This document shows, piece after piece, positions 1-5,732 of a stretch of DNA of 7,873 nt; position 1 is the stretch's first letter; every line of letters starts with the position of its first letter. Position numbers and translations under genes: made by a program. The notes under the pieces are model-generated. The model was not told the origin of the DNA, made no database searches, and saw only the letters and a list, made by a program, of their open reading frames with translations. This DNA is from Sulfurovum sp. (GTDB taxonomy: Bacteria; Campylobacterota; Campylobacteria; Campylobacterales; Sulfurovaceae): contig DQSX01000004.1 in the NCBI GenBank assembly GCA_015663065.1, positions 1 to 7,873 on the forward strand, given 5' to 3'.

Positions 1-836
1 ATGTACTATCAGGTCGTATTTACTTTGATCTTGAAGCACGCAAAGAGAAACGCGGTGGTGCATGGATGAATGACTGGGAGACACATTATGTTGATGCACA
101 AGGCAATAAACATTTGGCCTCTGCTTTTGTAGTCTGTAACTTCTCTCCTGCTAGTGAAAAAACACCTTCTCTTTTGAGACATGATGATGTGGTTACCCTC
201 TTCCACGAAATGGGACACGCCATTCACCATCTTTTTGGAAAATGTAAAGAACGTTCGGTCTCCGGTATCAACGGAGTGGCTTGGGATGTAGTAGAGTTCC
301 CTTCCCAATTTTTGGAGAACTTCGCCTATGAATCTGCCATACTCAAACGTTTTGGCTTCCACTATGAGAGCGGCGAGCCTATCTCCGATACCCTAATGGC
401 AAAGATAAAAGAGACAAAGAACTTTCAGGCAGCACTTGGCATCTTGCGTCAGGTAGAGTTTTCACTTTTTGACTTTCAACTGCACCAGAAGCTTTACCAG
501 GGAGATGAAGTACAGGCACTTTTGGATGGCATCAGAGAAAAGACCTCTTTGTTGAAACCTGCAAGCTATAACAAGTTCCAGCATGGATTTGCGCACATTT
601 TTGCTGGTGGCTATGCTGCAGGGTATTACTCTTACAAATGGGCGGAGGTCCTCTCTGCAGATGCTTTCTTCTCTTGCCTGGATGAGAACAACGGATTTGA
701 CAAAGCGCAGGCAAAAGGGTATAAAGAGTATATCTTGGCAAACGGCGGAGCCAAAGAGATGTCTGCACTCTATCAGGAGTGGTTGGGCAGAAAAGCCGAT
801 GTAAAATCTTTGACAAAACTCTACGAGATAGCATAA
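1..836 (+). CDS. prlC: M3-family oligopeptidase (oligopeptidase A-like), 3' part
   Basis: This is the C-terminal catalytic part of a zinc oligopeptidase that degrades short peptides in the cytoplasm. The frame is open from base 3, so the start lies upstream; the visible part begins VLSGRIYFDLEARKEKRGG, a typical M3 run, and about 277 of the usual ~650-700 residues are present. Counting from the Met at base 66, the zinc motif HEMGH is at residues 47-51 and the third zinc ligand is Glu77 in VVEFPSQFLEN. The later HIFAGGYAAGYYSYKW segment is the family's substrate-binding His/Tyr-rich loop. All expected catalytic residues are intact. The Met at 66 is internal and should not be taken as the start. 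The next gene begins 9 bases after the stop, with AAGGAG overlapping the junction, so the two are probably co-transcribed. The family is certain; the choice of PrlC/OpdA over other M3 subfamilies rests on remembered similarity across the C-terminal half. Confidence 0.95.
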   Translation, partial: VLSGRIYFDLEARKEKRGGAWMNDWETHYVDAQGNKHLASAFVVCNFSPASEKTPSLLRHDDVVTLFHEMGHAIHHLFGKCKERSVSGINGVAWDVVEFPSQFLENFAYESAILKRFGFHYESGEPISDTLMAKIKETKNFQAALGILRQVEFSLFDFQLHQKLYQGDEVQALLDGIREKTSLLKPASYNKFQHGFAHIFAGGYAAGYYSYKWAEVLSADAFFSCLDENNGFDKAQAKGYKEYILANGGAKEMSALYQEWLGRKADVKSLTKLYEIA

Positions 837-845
837 GGAGAAAAA

Positions 846-1367
846 ATGAGAGAATACCGCTCTCTTGCATTGACGGTCATCGCTATATTTGGCATTATCC
901 TTGTGGGTGCATACTTCAGCCCCACATTTCATGAACAAAAAACATTTCTGGAACTCTTCATACTTCTAGGAAGCCTACTTTTCATCTTTTCCGCTCTGGT
1001 CATCTTTGCCATTATCGGATTCTCTTCTTTTTCCCTCTATCTTGCCATTTTCCTGGCAGCAGTTATGGGCATGTACGGCATAGAGGGTGCCCTGCTCGTC
1101 ACAGGCATGACCTACCTCATCTGGGGTTCCATCTTTGCCATGGAAGTACTGCTTTTTTACAATGGACTAAAGAGTGCCCAAGCGTGGTTCATGGAACGCT
1201 ACACATTTAAGTCATTCAAAAATGAATATTATGCCTTCTACCCTATGTTAATGTTCGCATATTTTTTCCTGGAGTTAGTGCCAAGTCTATTGTACAGAGA
1301 GAGTTTTTTGAAGTTTAAACCTTCCAAAGTATTGGAAGTGATGGAAGATATCTTACCTCCCGCGTAA
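846..1367 (+). CDS. Unrecognised multi-pass inner-membrane protein
   Basis: A 173-residue protein I do not recognise. Hydrophobic stretches at about residues 5-24, 35-57, 60-78, 80-105 and 130-148 suggest four or five membrane helices. A more polar loop lies at about 106-129 (LKSAQAWFMERYTFKSFKNE) and a short charged tail follows residue 150. No catalytic motif is visible. The start is supported by AAGGAG at 835-840, five bases before the ATG, which overlaps the end of the peptidase gene and implies translation from the same transcript. It converges on argG 32 bases downstream. The link with the peptidase is positional only, and I assign no function. Confidence 0.85.
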   Translation: MREYRSLALTVIAIFGIILVGAYFSPTFHEQKTFLELFILLGSLLFIFSALVIFAIIGFSSFSLYLAIFLAAVMGMYGIEGALLVTGMTYLIWGSIFAMEVLLFYNGLKSAQAWFMERYTFKSFKNEYYAFYPMLMFAYFFLELVPSLLYRESFLKFKPSKVLEVMEDILPPA

Positions 1368-1393
1368 GCAACAGACTAAACACGGGAATTAAT

Positions 1394-1411
1394 AGAAATT
1401 TATTTCTTTTT
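1394..1411 (+). terminator. Weak candidate terminator after the membrane-protein gene
   Basis: AGAAA (1394-1398) can pair with TTTCT (1403-1407) around a TTTA loop, followed by T1408-1411. The stem has only one G-C pair and the element runs into the end of argG, so it is a weak candidate. No better terminator is visible in the short convergent gap. Confidence 0.25.
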
Positions 1412-2746
1412 GGGTGTAGAAGTGTTCCCAAACCCAAAGAAACGTTTAATACGTTCACAGATCGTCACAGACCCGGTTTCAATACGACATACTTCTGTCT
1501 CTTCAAAATCACCGATCAGTGTCTTGATACGCTCCGGCTGTTTTTTACCTTCGATCATAAAACGAAGTGCATTGAGTCTGATGAACCCTTCTGCATCTTT
1601 TTGATCGTAGACATCATCTGCCTCAAACGTTGAGTGCTCTTCAGAGTAGAGCGTCAAGTCTGACTTTCTGCCAACCACAGTCACAGAACCTTTGTAAAGT
1701 TTCAACTTCACCAAACCTTCTACCTGCTCTTGTGTCGCATCAATAGCAGCCTGCAACATACGGCGTTCAGGAGACCACCATAAACCGTTGTAGATGAGCT
1801 TTGCATACTTAGGCATAAGCTCATCTTTCATGTGTGCCTCTTCTCGGTCAAGCGTAATGGACTCAATAGCTCTGTGTGCTTTAAGCATGATCGTTCCACC
1901 CGGAGTCTCATAACATCCACGCGCCTTCATCCCGACCATACGGTTTTCAACAATGTCAATACGACCGATGCCGTGTTTGTTACCATATTCATTCAATGTT
2001 GCAAGGATCTTTGCAGGAGACATCTCTTCGCGGTTAATGGCAATCGGGTCACCGTTTTTATATGAGATCGTAATATATTCTGCTTCATCTGGTGCTTTTT
2101 CAGGAGAGACAGACCACAACCACATATCTTCTTCAGGTTCTGCATAGGGGTTTTCCAAATGCTCACCCTCGTAAGAGATATGCAGCAGGTTTGCATCCAT
2201 AGAGTAAGGTTTGGCCTGCCCTTTTCCATCAATGTCAATGCCGTGGTCTTTGGCATAGGCAAGCAGTTTGGTACGCGAGTTCAAGTCCCACTCTCTCCAC
2301 GGTGCGATCACGGCAATGTCCGGATCAAGCGCCAGGTAGCCCAGTTCAAAACGCACCTGGTCATTCCCTTTTCCTGTAGCCCCGTGAGAGACTGCATCCG
2401 CACCTGTCTGATGGGCGATCTCTATCTGTTTTTTAGAGATCAGCGGACGGGCAATAGAAGTACCAAGAAGATACTCACCCTCATAAATGGCATTGGCTCT
2501 GAACATTGGAAAAACAAAATCTTTTACAAACTCTTCTCTTAGGTCAAGAATAAAAATATTCTCTTTTTTAATCCCCATATCCAAAGCTTTCTGACGTGCC
2601 GGTTCTACCTCTTCACCCTGTCCGAGATCTGCTGTAAACGTCACTACTTCACAGTCATACTCATCCTGAAGCCATTTTAAAATGATACTCGTATCAAGCC
2701 CGCCTGAGTAGGCAAGTACTGCTTTTTTAATTGTTCTTTTTGCCAT
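1400..2746 (-). CDS. argG: Argininosuccinate synthase with C-terminal extension
   Basis: ArgG joins citrulline and aspartate using ATP to give argininosuccinate, the penultimate step of arginine synthesis, in the cytoplasm. The N-terminal ATP-pyrophosphatase signature AYSGGLDTS is at residues 12-20 and the second family signature GATGKGNDQVRFE at 122-134; the citrulline/aspartate-binding C-terminal domain follows to about residue 398 (DAEGFIRLNALRFMI). The protein is 448 residues, while this class usually ends near 400-410, so residues ~399-448 form an extra tail with Cys420 and Cys430 and a basic PKKK end. The start is supported by AAAGG on the minus strand eight bases before the ATG, and a TATAAT box lies further upstream. 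The gene stands alone on its strand, divergent from pdxJ, with no other arg gene nearby. Confidence 0.98.
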   Translation of the reverse strand: MAKRTIKKAVLAYSGGLDTSIILKWLQDEYDCEVVTFTADLGQGEEVEPARQKALDMGIKKENIFILDLREEFVKDFVFPMFRANAIYEGEYLLGTSIARPLISKKQIEIAHQTGADAVSHGATGKGNDQVRFELGYLALDPDIAVIAPWREWDLNSRTKLLAYAKDHGIDIDGKGQAKPYSMDANLLHISYEGEHLENPYAEPEEDMWLWSVSPEKAPDEAEYITISYKNGDPIAINREEMSPAKILATLNEYGNKHGIGRIDIVENRMVGMKARGCYETPGGTIMLKAHRAIESITLDREEAHMKDELMPKYAKLIYNGLWWSPERRMLQAAIDATQEQVEGLVKLKLYKGSVTVVGRKSDLTLYSEEHSTFEADDVYDQKDAEGFIRLNALRFMIEGKKQPERIKTLIGDFEETEVCRIETGSVTICERIKRFFGFGNTSTPKKK

Positions 2747-2775
2747 TTTATAAGCCTTTAAATAATATTATCGCG

Positions 2776-2781
2776 ATTATA
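2776..2781 (-). promoter_or_regulatory. argG promoter -10 box (TATAAT)
   Basis: The minus strand reads a perfect TATAAT here, about 30 bases before the argG ATG, giving a predicted start near 2769 and a leader of about 22 bases containing the AAAGG site. No TTGACA-like -35 is visible; instead GGTT is repeated on the plus strand at 2792, 2798 and 2803. Weak -35 elements are usual for sigma-70 promoters in Campylobacterota. Confidence 0.6.
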
Positions 2782-2817
2782 CCGAAATGTTGGTTATGGT
2801 TGGGTTTACCTCAACTT

Positions 2818-2868
2818 ATACAAAGCCGTATTTTTTGATAATAATATCAAGGTACGGCATTTTTGTAT
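2818..2868. repeat. 51-bp imperfect inverted repeat between argG and pdxJ
   Basis: Three nested pairs are visible: ATACA/TGTAT at the ends (2818-2822 with 2864-2868), GCCGTA/TACGGC (2825-2830 with 2853-2858), and TTGATA/TATCAA (2835-2840 with 2845-2850) around the 4-base centre ATAA. On the plus strand ATTTTT follows the GCCGTA stem, so it resembles a terminator. However, no plus-strand gene lies upstream, and the pdxJ promoter starts downstream of it. It sits about 37 bases from the argG -10 and 33 from the pdxJ -10, so a shared operator or a small decayed palindromic element are alternatives. Confidence 0.6.
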
Positions 2869-2900
2869 GGTATTCACATCTCCCAATAAACAATTTTCGA

Positions 2901-2930
2901 TATAATTTACCTGATCATACATTAAAGGAG
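2901..2930 (+). promoter_or_regulatory. pdxJ promoter -10 and ribosome-binding site
   Basis: A perfect TATAAT lies at 2901-2906 and AAAGGAG at 2924-2930, five bases before the ATG at 2936. The expected transcript start near 2913 gives a leader of about 23 bases. The ATG four bases earlier (2932) opens only eight codons in another frame and is too close to the ribosome site to be preferred. Confidence 0.6.
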
Positions 2931-2935
2931 TATGG

Positions 2936-3718
2936 ATGTTATTGGGTGTAAATATTGACCACATTGCCGTATTGAGAGAAGCCAGAAAAGTTGCTGATCC
3001 CGATCCTTTGGATGCATTGGGTATATGTAGACGTGCAGGGGCTGACCAGATCACTATACATTTGCGTGAAGACCGACGGCACATGCAGGATGCTGATGCC
3101 AAGAACATCATAGAACTCTCCATGCTTCCTGTTAATCTTGAGTGTGCTATCTCTTCCGAGATGATAGACATTGCCTGCAAACTAAGACCGCACCGTGTCA
3201 CCCTTGTTCCCGAAAAACGAGAAGAGGTGACCACAGAAGGCGGCTTGGCTGTGGAAGGCAAACAGGACAAACTCAAAGAAGCCATTACACGTTTGCAAAA
3301 AGAGGAGATAGAGGTCTCTCTCTTTATAGACCCGACACTGAGTGCCGTCACAGCTTCGCTTGCGCTTGGTGTAGAGTGGATAGAGTTTCATACAGGGAAA
3401 TATGCCAATGTCTATGCCATGTTATACTCTAATCTTTCAAAAACACATCACAGCATCCCTGAACTGGAGCTCTCGCGTAAGAACCTGAAACAAATGCTTG
3501 ATGATGAACTCAGAAATCTTCGTCTTTTGAGTTGTGATGCCATGGAGAGAGGCTTGCGTGTTGCCGCAGGACACGGACTTAATATGCAAAACGTGAAAGA
3601 TATTGTTGAGATAGAGACAATTGAAGAACTGAACATTGGTCAAAGTATTGTAGCACGTTCCGTCTATGTTGGTTTGGAACAGGCGATCTTAGATATGAAA
3701 GCGATGTTGATCAGATAA
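2936..3718 (+). CDS. pdxJ: Pyridoxine 5'-phosphate synthase
   Basis: PdxJ condenses 1-deoxy-D-xylulose 5-phosphate with 3-amino-2-oxopropyl phosphate to form pyridoxine 5'-phosphate, the ring-closing step of the DXP-dependent vitamin B6 pathway. It is a cytoplasmic TIM barrel, here 260 residues. Visible family motifs are GVNIDHIAVLREAR near the N-terminus, HLREDRRH at 42-49 (His42 matching the catalytic His45 of the E. coli enzyme), NLE with Glu69, the LVPEKREEVTTEGGL phosphate-loop region at about 90-104, and AGHGLN with His213. The stretch between HTGKYA and AGHGL is about 20 residues longer than in E. coli, which I believe is normal in this phylum. The downstream partner pdxA starts one base after the stop, so the two are an operon with likely translational coupling. 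Confidence 0.98.
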   Translation: MLLGVNIDHIAVLREARKVADPDPLDALGICRRAGADQITIHLREDRRHMQDADAKNIIELSMLPVNLECAISSEMIDIACKLRPHRVTLVPEKREEVTTEGGLAVEGKQDKLKEAITRLQKEEIEVSLFIDPTLSAVTASLALGVEWIEFHTGKYANVYAMLYSNLSKTHHSIPELELSRKNLKQMLDDELRNLRLLSCDAMERGLRVAAGHGLNMQNVKDIVEIETIEELNIGQSIVARSVYVGLEQAILDMKAMLIR

Positions 3719-3719
3719 T

Positions 3720-4691
3720 ATGAAAAAAAAAGTAGCCATCTCAGTCGGTGACCTCAACGGTATAGGCATACAGCTTGCACTTGAGAACCATCATACTGTT
3801 TCTCAACTGGTCGAAGCACTCTACTGCATTGACAAAGAGATGCTGCAACAGGCTTCAGAAAAACTTAACATCCCTATTCCCAACACTTTCCAAACACTTG
3901 AAAACATCGCACCCTATTTTGAGATAGAAGCAGGCACAGTAAGTAAAGTATCTGGAAAATATGCTTATGAATCTTTCAACAAAGCCATCAACCTTGCAGA
4001 CTTGAAAAAAGTAGATGCCATCTGTACCCTTCCCATTCATAAAAAAGCCTGGGAACTTGCAGGTATTCATTACAAAGGACATACCGACGCACTTAGAGAT
4101 TTCTTTGATGCTGAAGCGATCATGATGCTGGGTTGTGAACAAATGTATGTGGCTCTTTTTACCGAACATATCCCTTTAAAAGAAGTGGCAGGTAGCATCA
4201 ATGAAAAAGATTTGACACGGTTTTTTCTGGACTTTTATAAAACGGCAAAACCAAAAAAACAAGTTGCAGTGCTTGGCTTAAATCCTCATGCCGGAGATGA
4301 CGGTGTGCTGGGAGATGAAGAGAAGATCATTCAAAAGGCTATTGATCATGTAAATATTGCCCTTCGACAAGCTCAGGGAACGGTTGCTGAGCCTGTCGAA
4401 GCACGGTTGCTGAGCCCGGTCGAAGCATTTAGTGATCCTTTGGTTCCGGATGTGGCATTCACTCCAAATGTACGAAAAAACTACAGCCACTATATAGCCA
4501 TGTACCACGATCAGGGTTTAGCACCACTCAAGGCGCTCTATTTTGATGAAGGTATCAACGTATCCCTAAATTTACCAATTTTGAGAACATCTGTAGACCA
4601 TGGTACAGCATTTGATATAGCCTATAAAAGTGTGGAATTAAACAGTTTGAGTTATATCAATGCGATAAAATATATTATGGAAAATACCTAA
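3720..4691 (+). CDS. pdxA: 4-hydroxythreonine-4-phosphate dehydrogenase
   Basis: PdxA oxidises 4-phosphohydroxy-L-threonine with NAD(P); the product decarboxylates to the amino-ketone that PdxJ uses, so the two neighbouring genes make consecutive steps of vitamin B6 synthesis. The metal ligands of the family are present: His150 (TEHIPL), His190 (NPHAG) and His263 (MYHDQG). GHTD at 120-123 and RTSVDHGTA at 289-297 are also intact, and GDLNGIG is at 10-16. Residues 215-236 (starting LRQAQGTVAEPVEA) are encoded by a 66-base palindromic repeat inserted in frame between the His190 region and the PLVPD segment; without it the protein would be about 301 residues. Because all active-site motifs remain, I expect a functional enzyme with an added surface loop, but this is inference. 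The ATG lies one base after the pdxJ stop and has no separate promoter visible. Confidence 0.97.
   Translation: MKKKVAISVGDLNGIGIQLALENHHTVSQLVEALYCIDKEMLQQASEKLNIPIPNTFQTLENIAPYFEIEAGTVSKVSGKYAYESFNKAINLADLKKVDAICTLPIHKKAWELAGIHYKGHTDALRDFFDAEAIMMLGCEQMYVALFTEHIPLKEVAGSINEKDLTRFFLDFYKTAKPKKQVAVLGLNPHAGDDGVLGDEEKIIQKAIDHVNIALRQAQGTVAEPVEARLLSPVEAFSDPLVPDVAFTPNVRKNYSHYIAMYHDQGLAPLKALYFDEGINVSLNLPILRTSVDHGTAFDIAYKSVELNSLSYINAIKYIMENT
4363..4427. repeat. Palindromic, partly duplicated repeat element inside pdxA
   Basis: TTCGACAAGCTCAG (4363-4376) is the reverse complement of CTGAGCCTGTCGAA (4387-4400) except at one position, with the 10-base loop GGAACGGTTG. The loop end plus right arm is then tandemly duplicated: 4381-4403 (23 bases) and 4404-4427 (24 bases), differing by one substitution and one inserted base. 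With C4362 the element fills exactly 22 codons. The sequence class (TTCGACAAGCTCAG facing its complement) is one I remember as a dispersed intergenic palindrome in many unrelated bacterial genomes, translating as RQAQG...EPVEA on one strand and SLSKG on the other. That recognition is from memory and was not searched. Confidence 0.85.
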
Positions 4692-4762
4692 GAACCTTAA
4701 ACTTGTTTAAGGCAAATATTTTACCGTAGCATATCAATTGATCTCAAACAAGTTTGAGGTTC
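4692..4762. repeat. Nested inverted repeat after pdxA, possible bidirectional terminator
   Basis: The 20-base arms 4692-4711 and 4743-4762 are reverse complements at 18 of 20 positions, separated by 31 bases. Each arm is also a palindrome: CTTAAACTTGTTTAAG (4696-4711) and CTCAAACAAGTTTGAG (4743-4758), both with seven perfect pairs. The loop contains the perfect palindrome ATCAATTGAT (4733-4742). It begins at the base after the pdxA stop and ends 13 bases before the stop of the convergent cysteine-rich gene, a fitting place for a two-way terminator. Neither side has a strong T tract, so a repeat element is an alternative. Confidence 0.6.
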
Positions 4763-4775
4763 CAAGAATATTATA

Positions 4776-5000
4776 TTAACAAAACAGAGAAGGTAGCTCT
4801 TCCTCAACAATTTCACAATCCTCATTCATCTGGGCACAAAGCTTCTCCTGACAACAGTCACAGAGGTAACGGTAACTCTGCATATCATAATGGATCGTAT
4901 CTCCTCTATTGATATCAGCATAACACTCTGCACAGACATTTGTTACACGCAAAAGTATCTCTGATGTTGCTTCCTGAGATATAAAACAGGTACTAGACAT
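4776..5000 (-). CDS. Small cysteine-rich, probably zinc-binding protein
   Basis: A 74-residue protein I cannot name. It has nine cysteines: C5, C23, C26, C47, C49, C50, C55, C62 and the last residue C74. CAEC (23-26) and CDCC (47-50) give CxxC-20 residues-CxxC, spacing that fits a treble-clef or zinc-ribbon knuckle pair. The acidic tail (EDCEIVEEELP) ends in SLFC. No signal peptide or membrane helix is visible, so it is likely cytoplasmic. Its ATG overlaps the last eight bases of the upstream TPR gene (ATGTCTAG holds both start and stop), and GGAGG at 5007-5011 lies six bases before the start, so it is probably translationally coupled. Zinc binding is inferred from spacing only; iron or disulfide roles are not excluded. 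Confidence 0.85.
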   Translation of the reverse strand: MSSTCFISQEATSEILLRVTNVCAECYADINRGDTIHYDMQSYRYLCDCCQEKLCAQMNEDCEIVEEELPSLFC

Positions 5001-5637
5001 TGTCAGCCTCCAGTTTTTCGATCATCTCTTTGGCAACTTCTATACTCTCATCCAGTTCATATGCTTTTTTATATCCTGCCAATGCTTCTTTTTTTCGTCC
5101 AAGATCATAAAGTGTATTTGCATAGTTAAAATGGTGCGGTGCGTAGTCAGTGTCTAAGCTGATCGCTTTTTCATGATGTTTTTCGGCACCCTCTTCATCG
5201 CCGAGTTTATGCAGTGCATTGGCAAGTAAAGCATGTGCCATGTCGTCATTTTCATCCAGGGCGATCAGTTTTTCAATACTCTCTTTGGCCTCTTCATACG
5301 CTTCACTCTGCATGCACACATATGCCATTTTCTGTAACACATCTGCATTGTTCTCATCAATGATCAGAGCAGAACCCAGCGCTTTTTTTGCTTCTTCAAA
5401 ATCTTTCTTTTCCAAAGCTTCATCCGTCATTTTTAGCAATTGCTCCATACGTGTCAGCTGTACTGTCGGTTTTGAAAAGGTTTTATCGGGACGGTTGATC
5501 CCACCGATCTGCTCATCTGCATTTTTTGCTTCAAAATCTACACCGCGTTTAGGGTAAGATCCTGAAAAAAGTTGTTTAAAAAAAAGGTAAAGTACGCTTG
5601 CAGCGAGGATTAAAAGAAAAAGTTGAAAGGTTGACAT
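4993..5637 (-). CDS. Membrane-anchored TPR-repeat protein
   Basis: A 214-residue protein with one N-terminal hydrophobic helix (about residues 5-20, FQLFLLILAASVLYLFF) followed by a short positive stretch, then a linker to about residue 62 and TPR units at about 63-96, 97-130, 131-164 and 165-198. The last three run in exact 34-residue register (for example ALLANALHKLGDEEGAEKH). TPR arrays bind partner proteins, so this is likely a scaffold tethered to the inner membrane; which side the TPR domain faces cannot be decided from the sequence. The frame opens with TTG at 5640 followed by ATG at 5637. GGAG (5643-5646) is five bases from the ATG but only two from the TTG, so the ATG is chosen. Its downstream partner overlaps its stop. 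I do not recognise a specific orthologue. Confidence 0.9.
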   Translation of the reverse strand: MSTFQLFLLILAASVLYLFFKQLFSGSYPKRGVDFEAKNADEQIGGINRPDKTFSKPTVQLTRMEQLLKMTDEALEKKDFEEAKKALGSALIIDENNADVLQKMAYVCMQSEAYEEAKESIEKLIALDENDDMAHALLANALHKLGDEEGAEKHHEKAISLDTDYAPHHFNYANTLYDLGRKKEALAGYKKAYELDESIEVAKEMIEKLEADNV

Positions 5638-5642
5638 CAAAT

Positions 5643-5646
5643 CTCC
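5643..5646 (-). promoter_or_regulatory. Ribosome-binding site that fixes the TPR gene start
   Basis: GGAG on the minus strand leaves a 5-base spacer (ATTTG) to the ATG at 5637 but only 2 bases to the in-frame TTG at 5640, which favours the ATG. Confidence 0.65.
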
Positions 5647-5650
5647 AGAA

Positions 5651-5678
5651 TTAGTTTACGAATAATAAGATAAACTAA
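5651..5678. promoter_or_regulatory. Spaced inverted repeat TTAGTTTA / TAAACTAA, candidate operator
   Basis: TTAGTTTA (5651-5658) and TAAACTAA (5671-5678) are perfect reverse complements separated by 12 bases, with centres 20 bases apart, close to two helix turns. The region between them contains the best minus-strand -10 candidate for the TPR gene (TATTAT, plus-strand 5662-5667), so a dimer bound here could control that promoter and perhaps also msrB, whose -10 is 23 bases away. No regulator gene is nearby and chance cannot be ruled out in AT-rich DNA. Confidence 0.4.
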
Positions 5679-5700
5679 CTTAAATCCAAAGAAAATTGGC

Positions 5701-5727
5701 TATGATGATAGAAAATTAACACAAGGA
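5701..5727 (+). promoter_or_regulatory. msrB promoter -10 and ribosome-binding site
   Basis: TATGAT at 5701-5706 is a good -10 box with a predicted start near 5713. AAGGA at 5723-5727 is five bases before the msrB ATG. No clear -35 hexamer is seen. Confidence 0.5.
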
Positions 5728-5732
5728 TACTT

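Noticed and set aside
1357..1385. CCCG...CGGG as a terminator between the membrane-protein gene and argG
   Set aside because: It has only four pairs with about a 20-base loop and no T tract directly after it.
2825..2864. The argG-pdxJ hairpin as a pdxJ attenuator or riboswitch
   Set aside because: The best pdxJ promoter lies downstream of the hairpin, so the hairpin would not be in the pdxJ leader; no known riboswitch pattern is visible.
2159..3351. Long open frames opposite argG (2159-2542, plus) and opposite pdxJ (2806-3351, minus)
   Set aside because: They lie antisense to clearly conserved enzymes, have no ribosome site, and read as low-complexity or improbable protein.
5638..5640. TTG at 5640 as the TPR gene start
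   Set aside because: The GGAG is only two bases away, while the next codon is ATG at a good five-base spacing.
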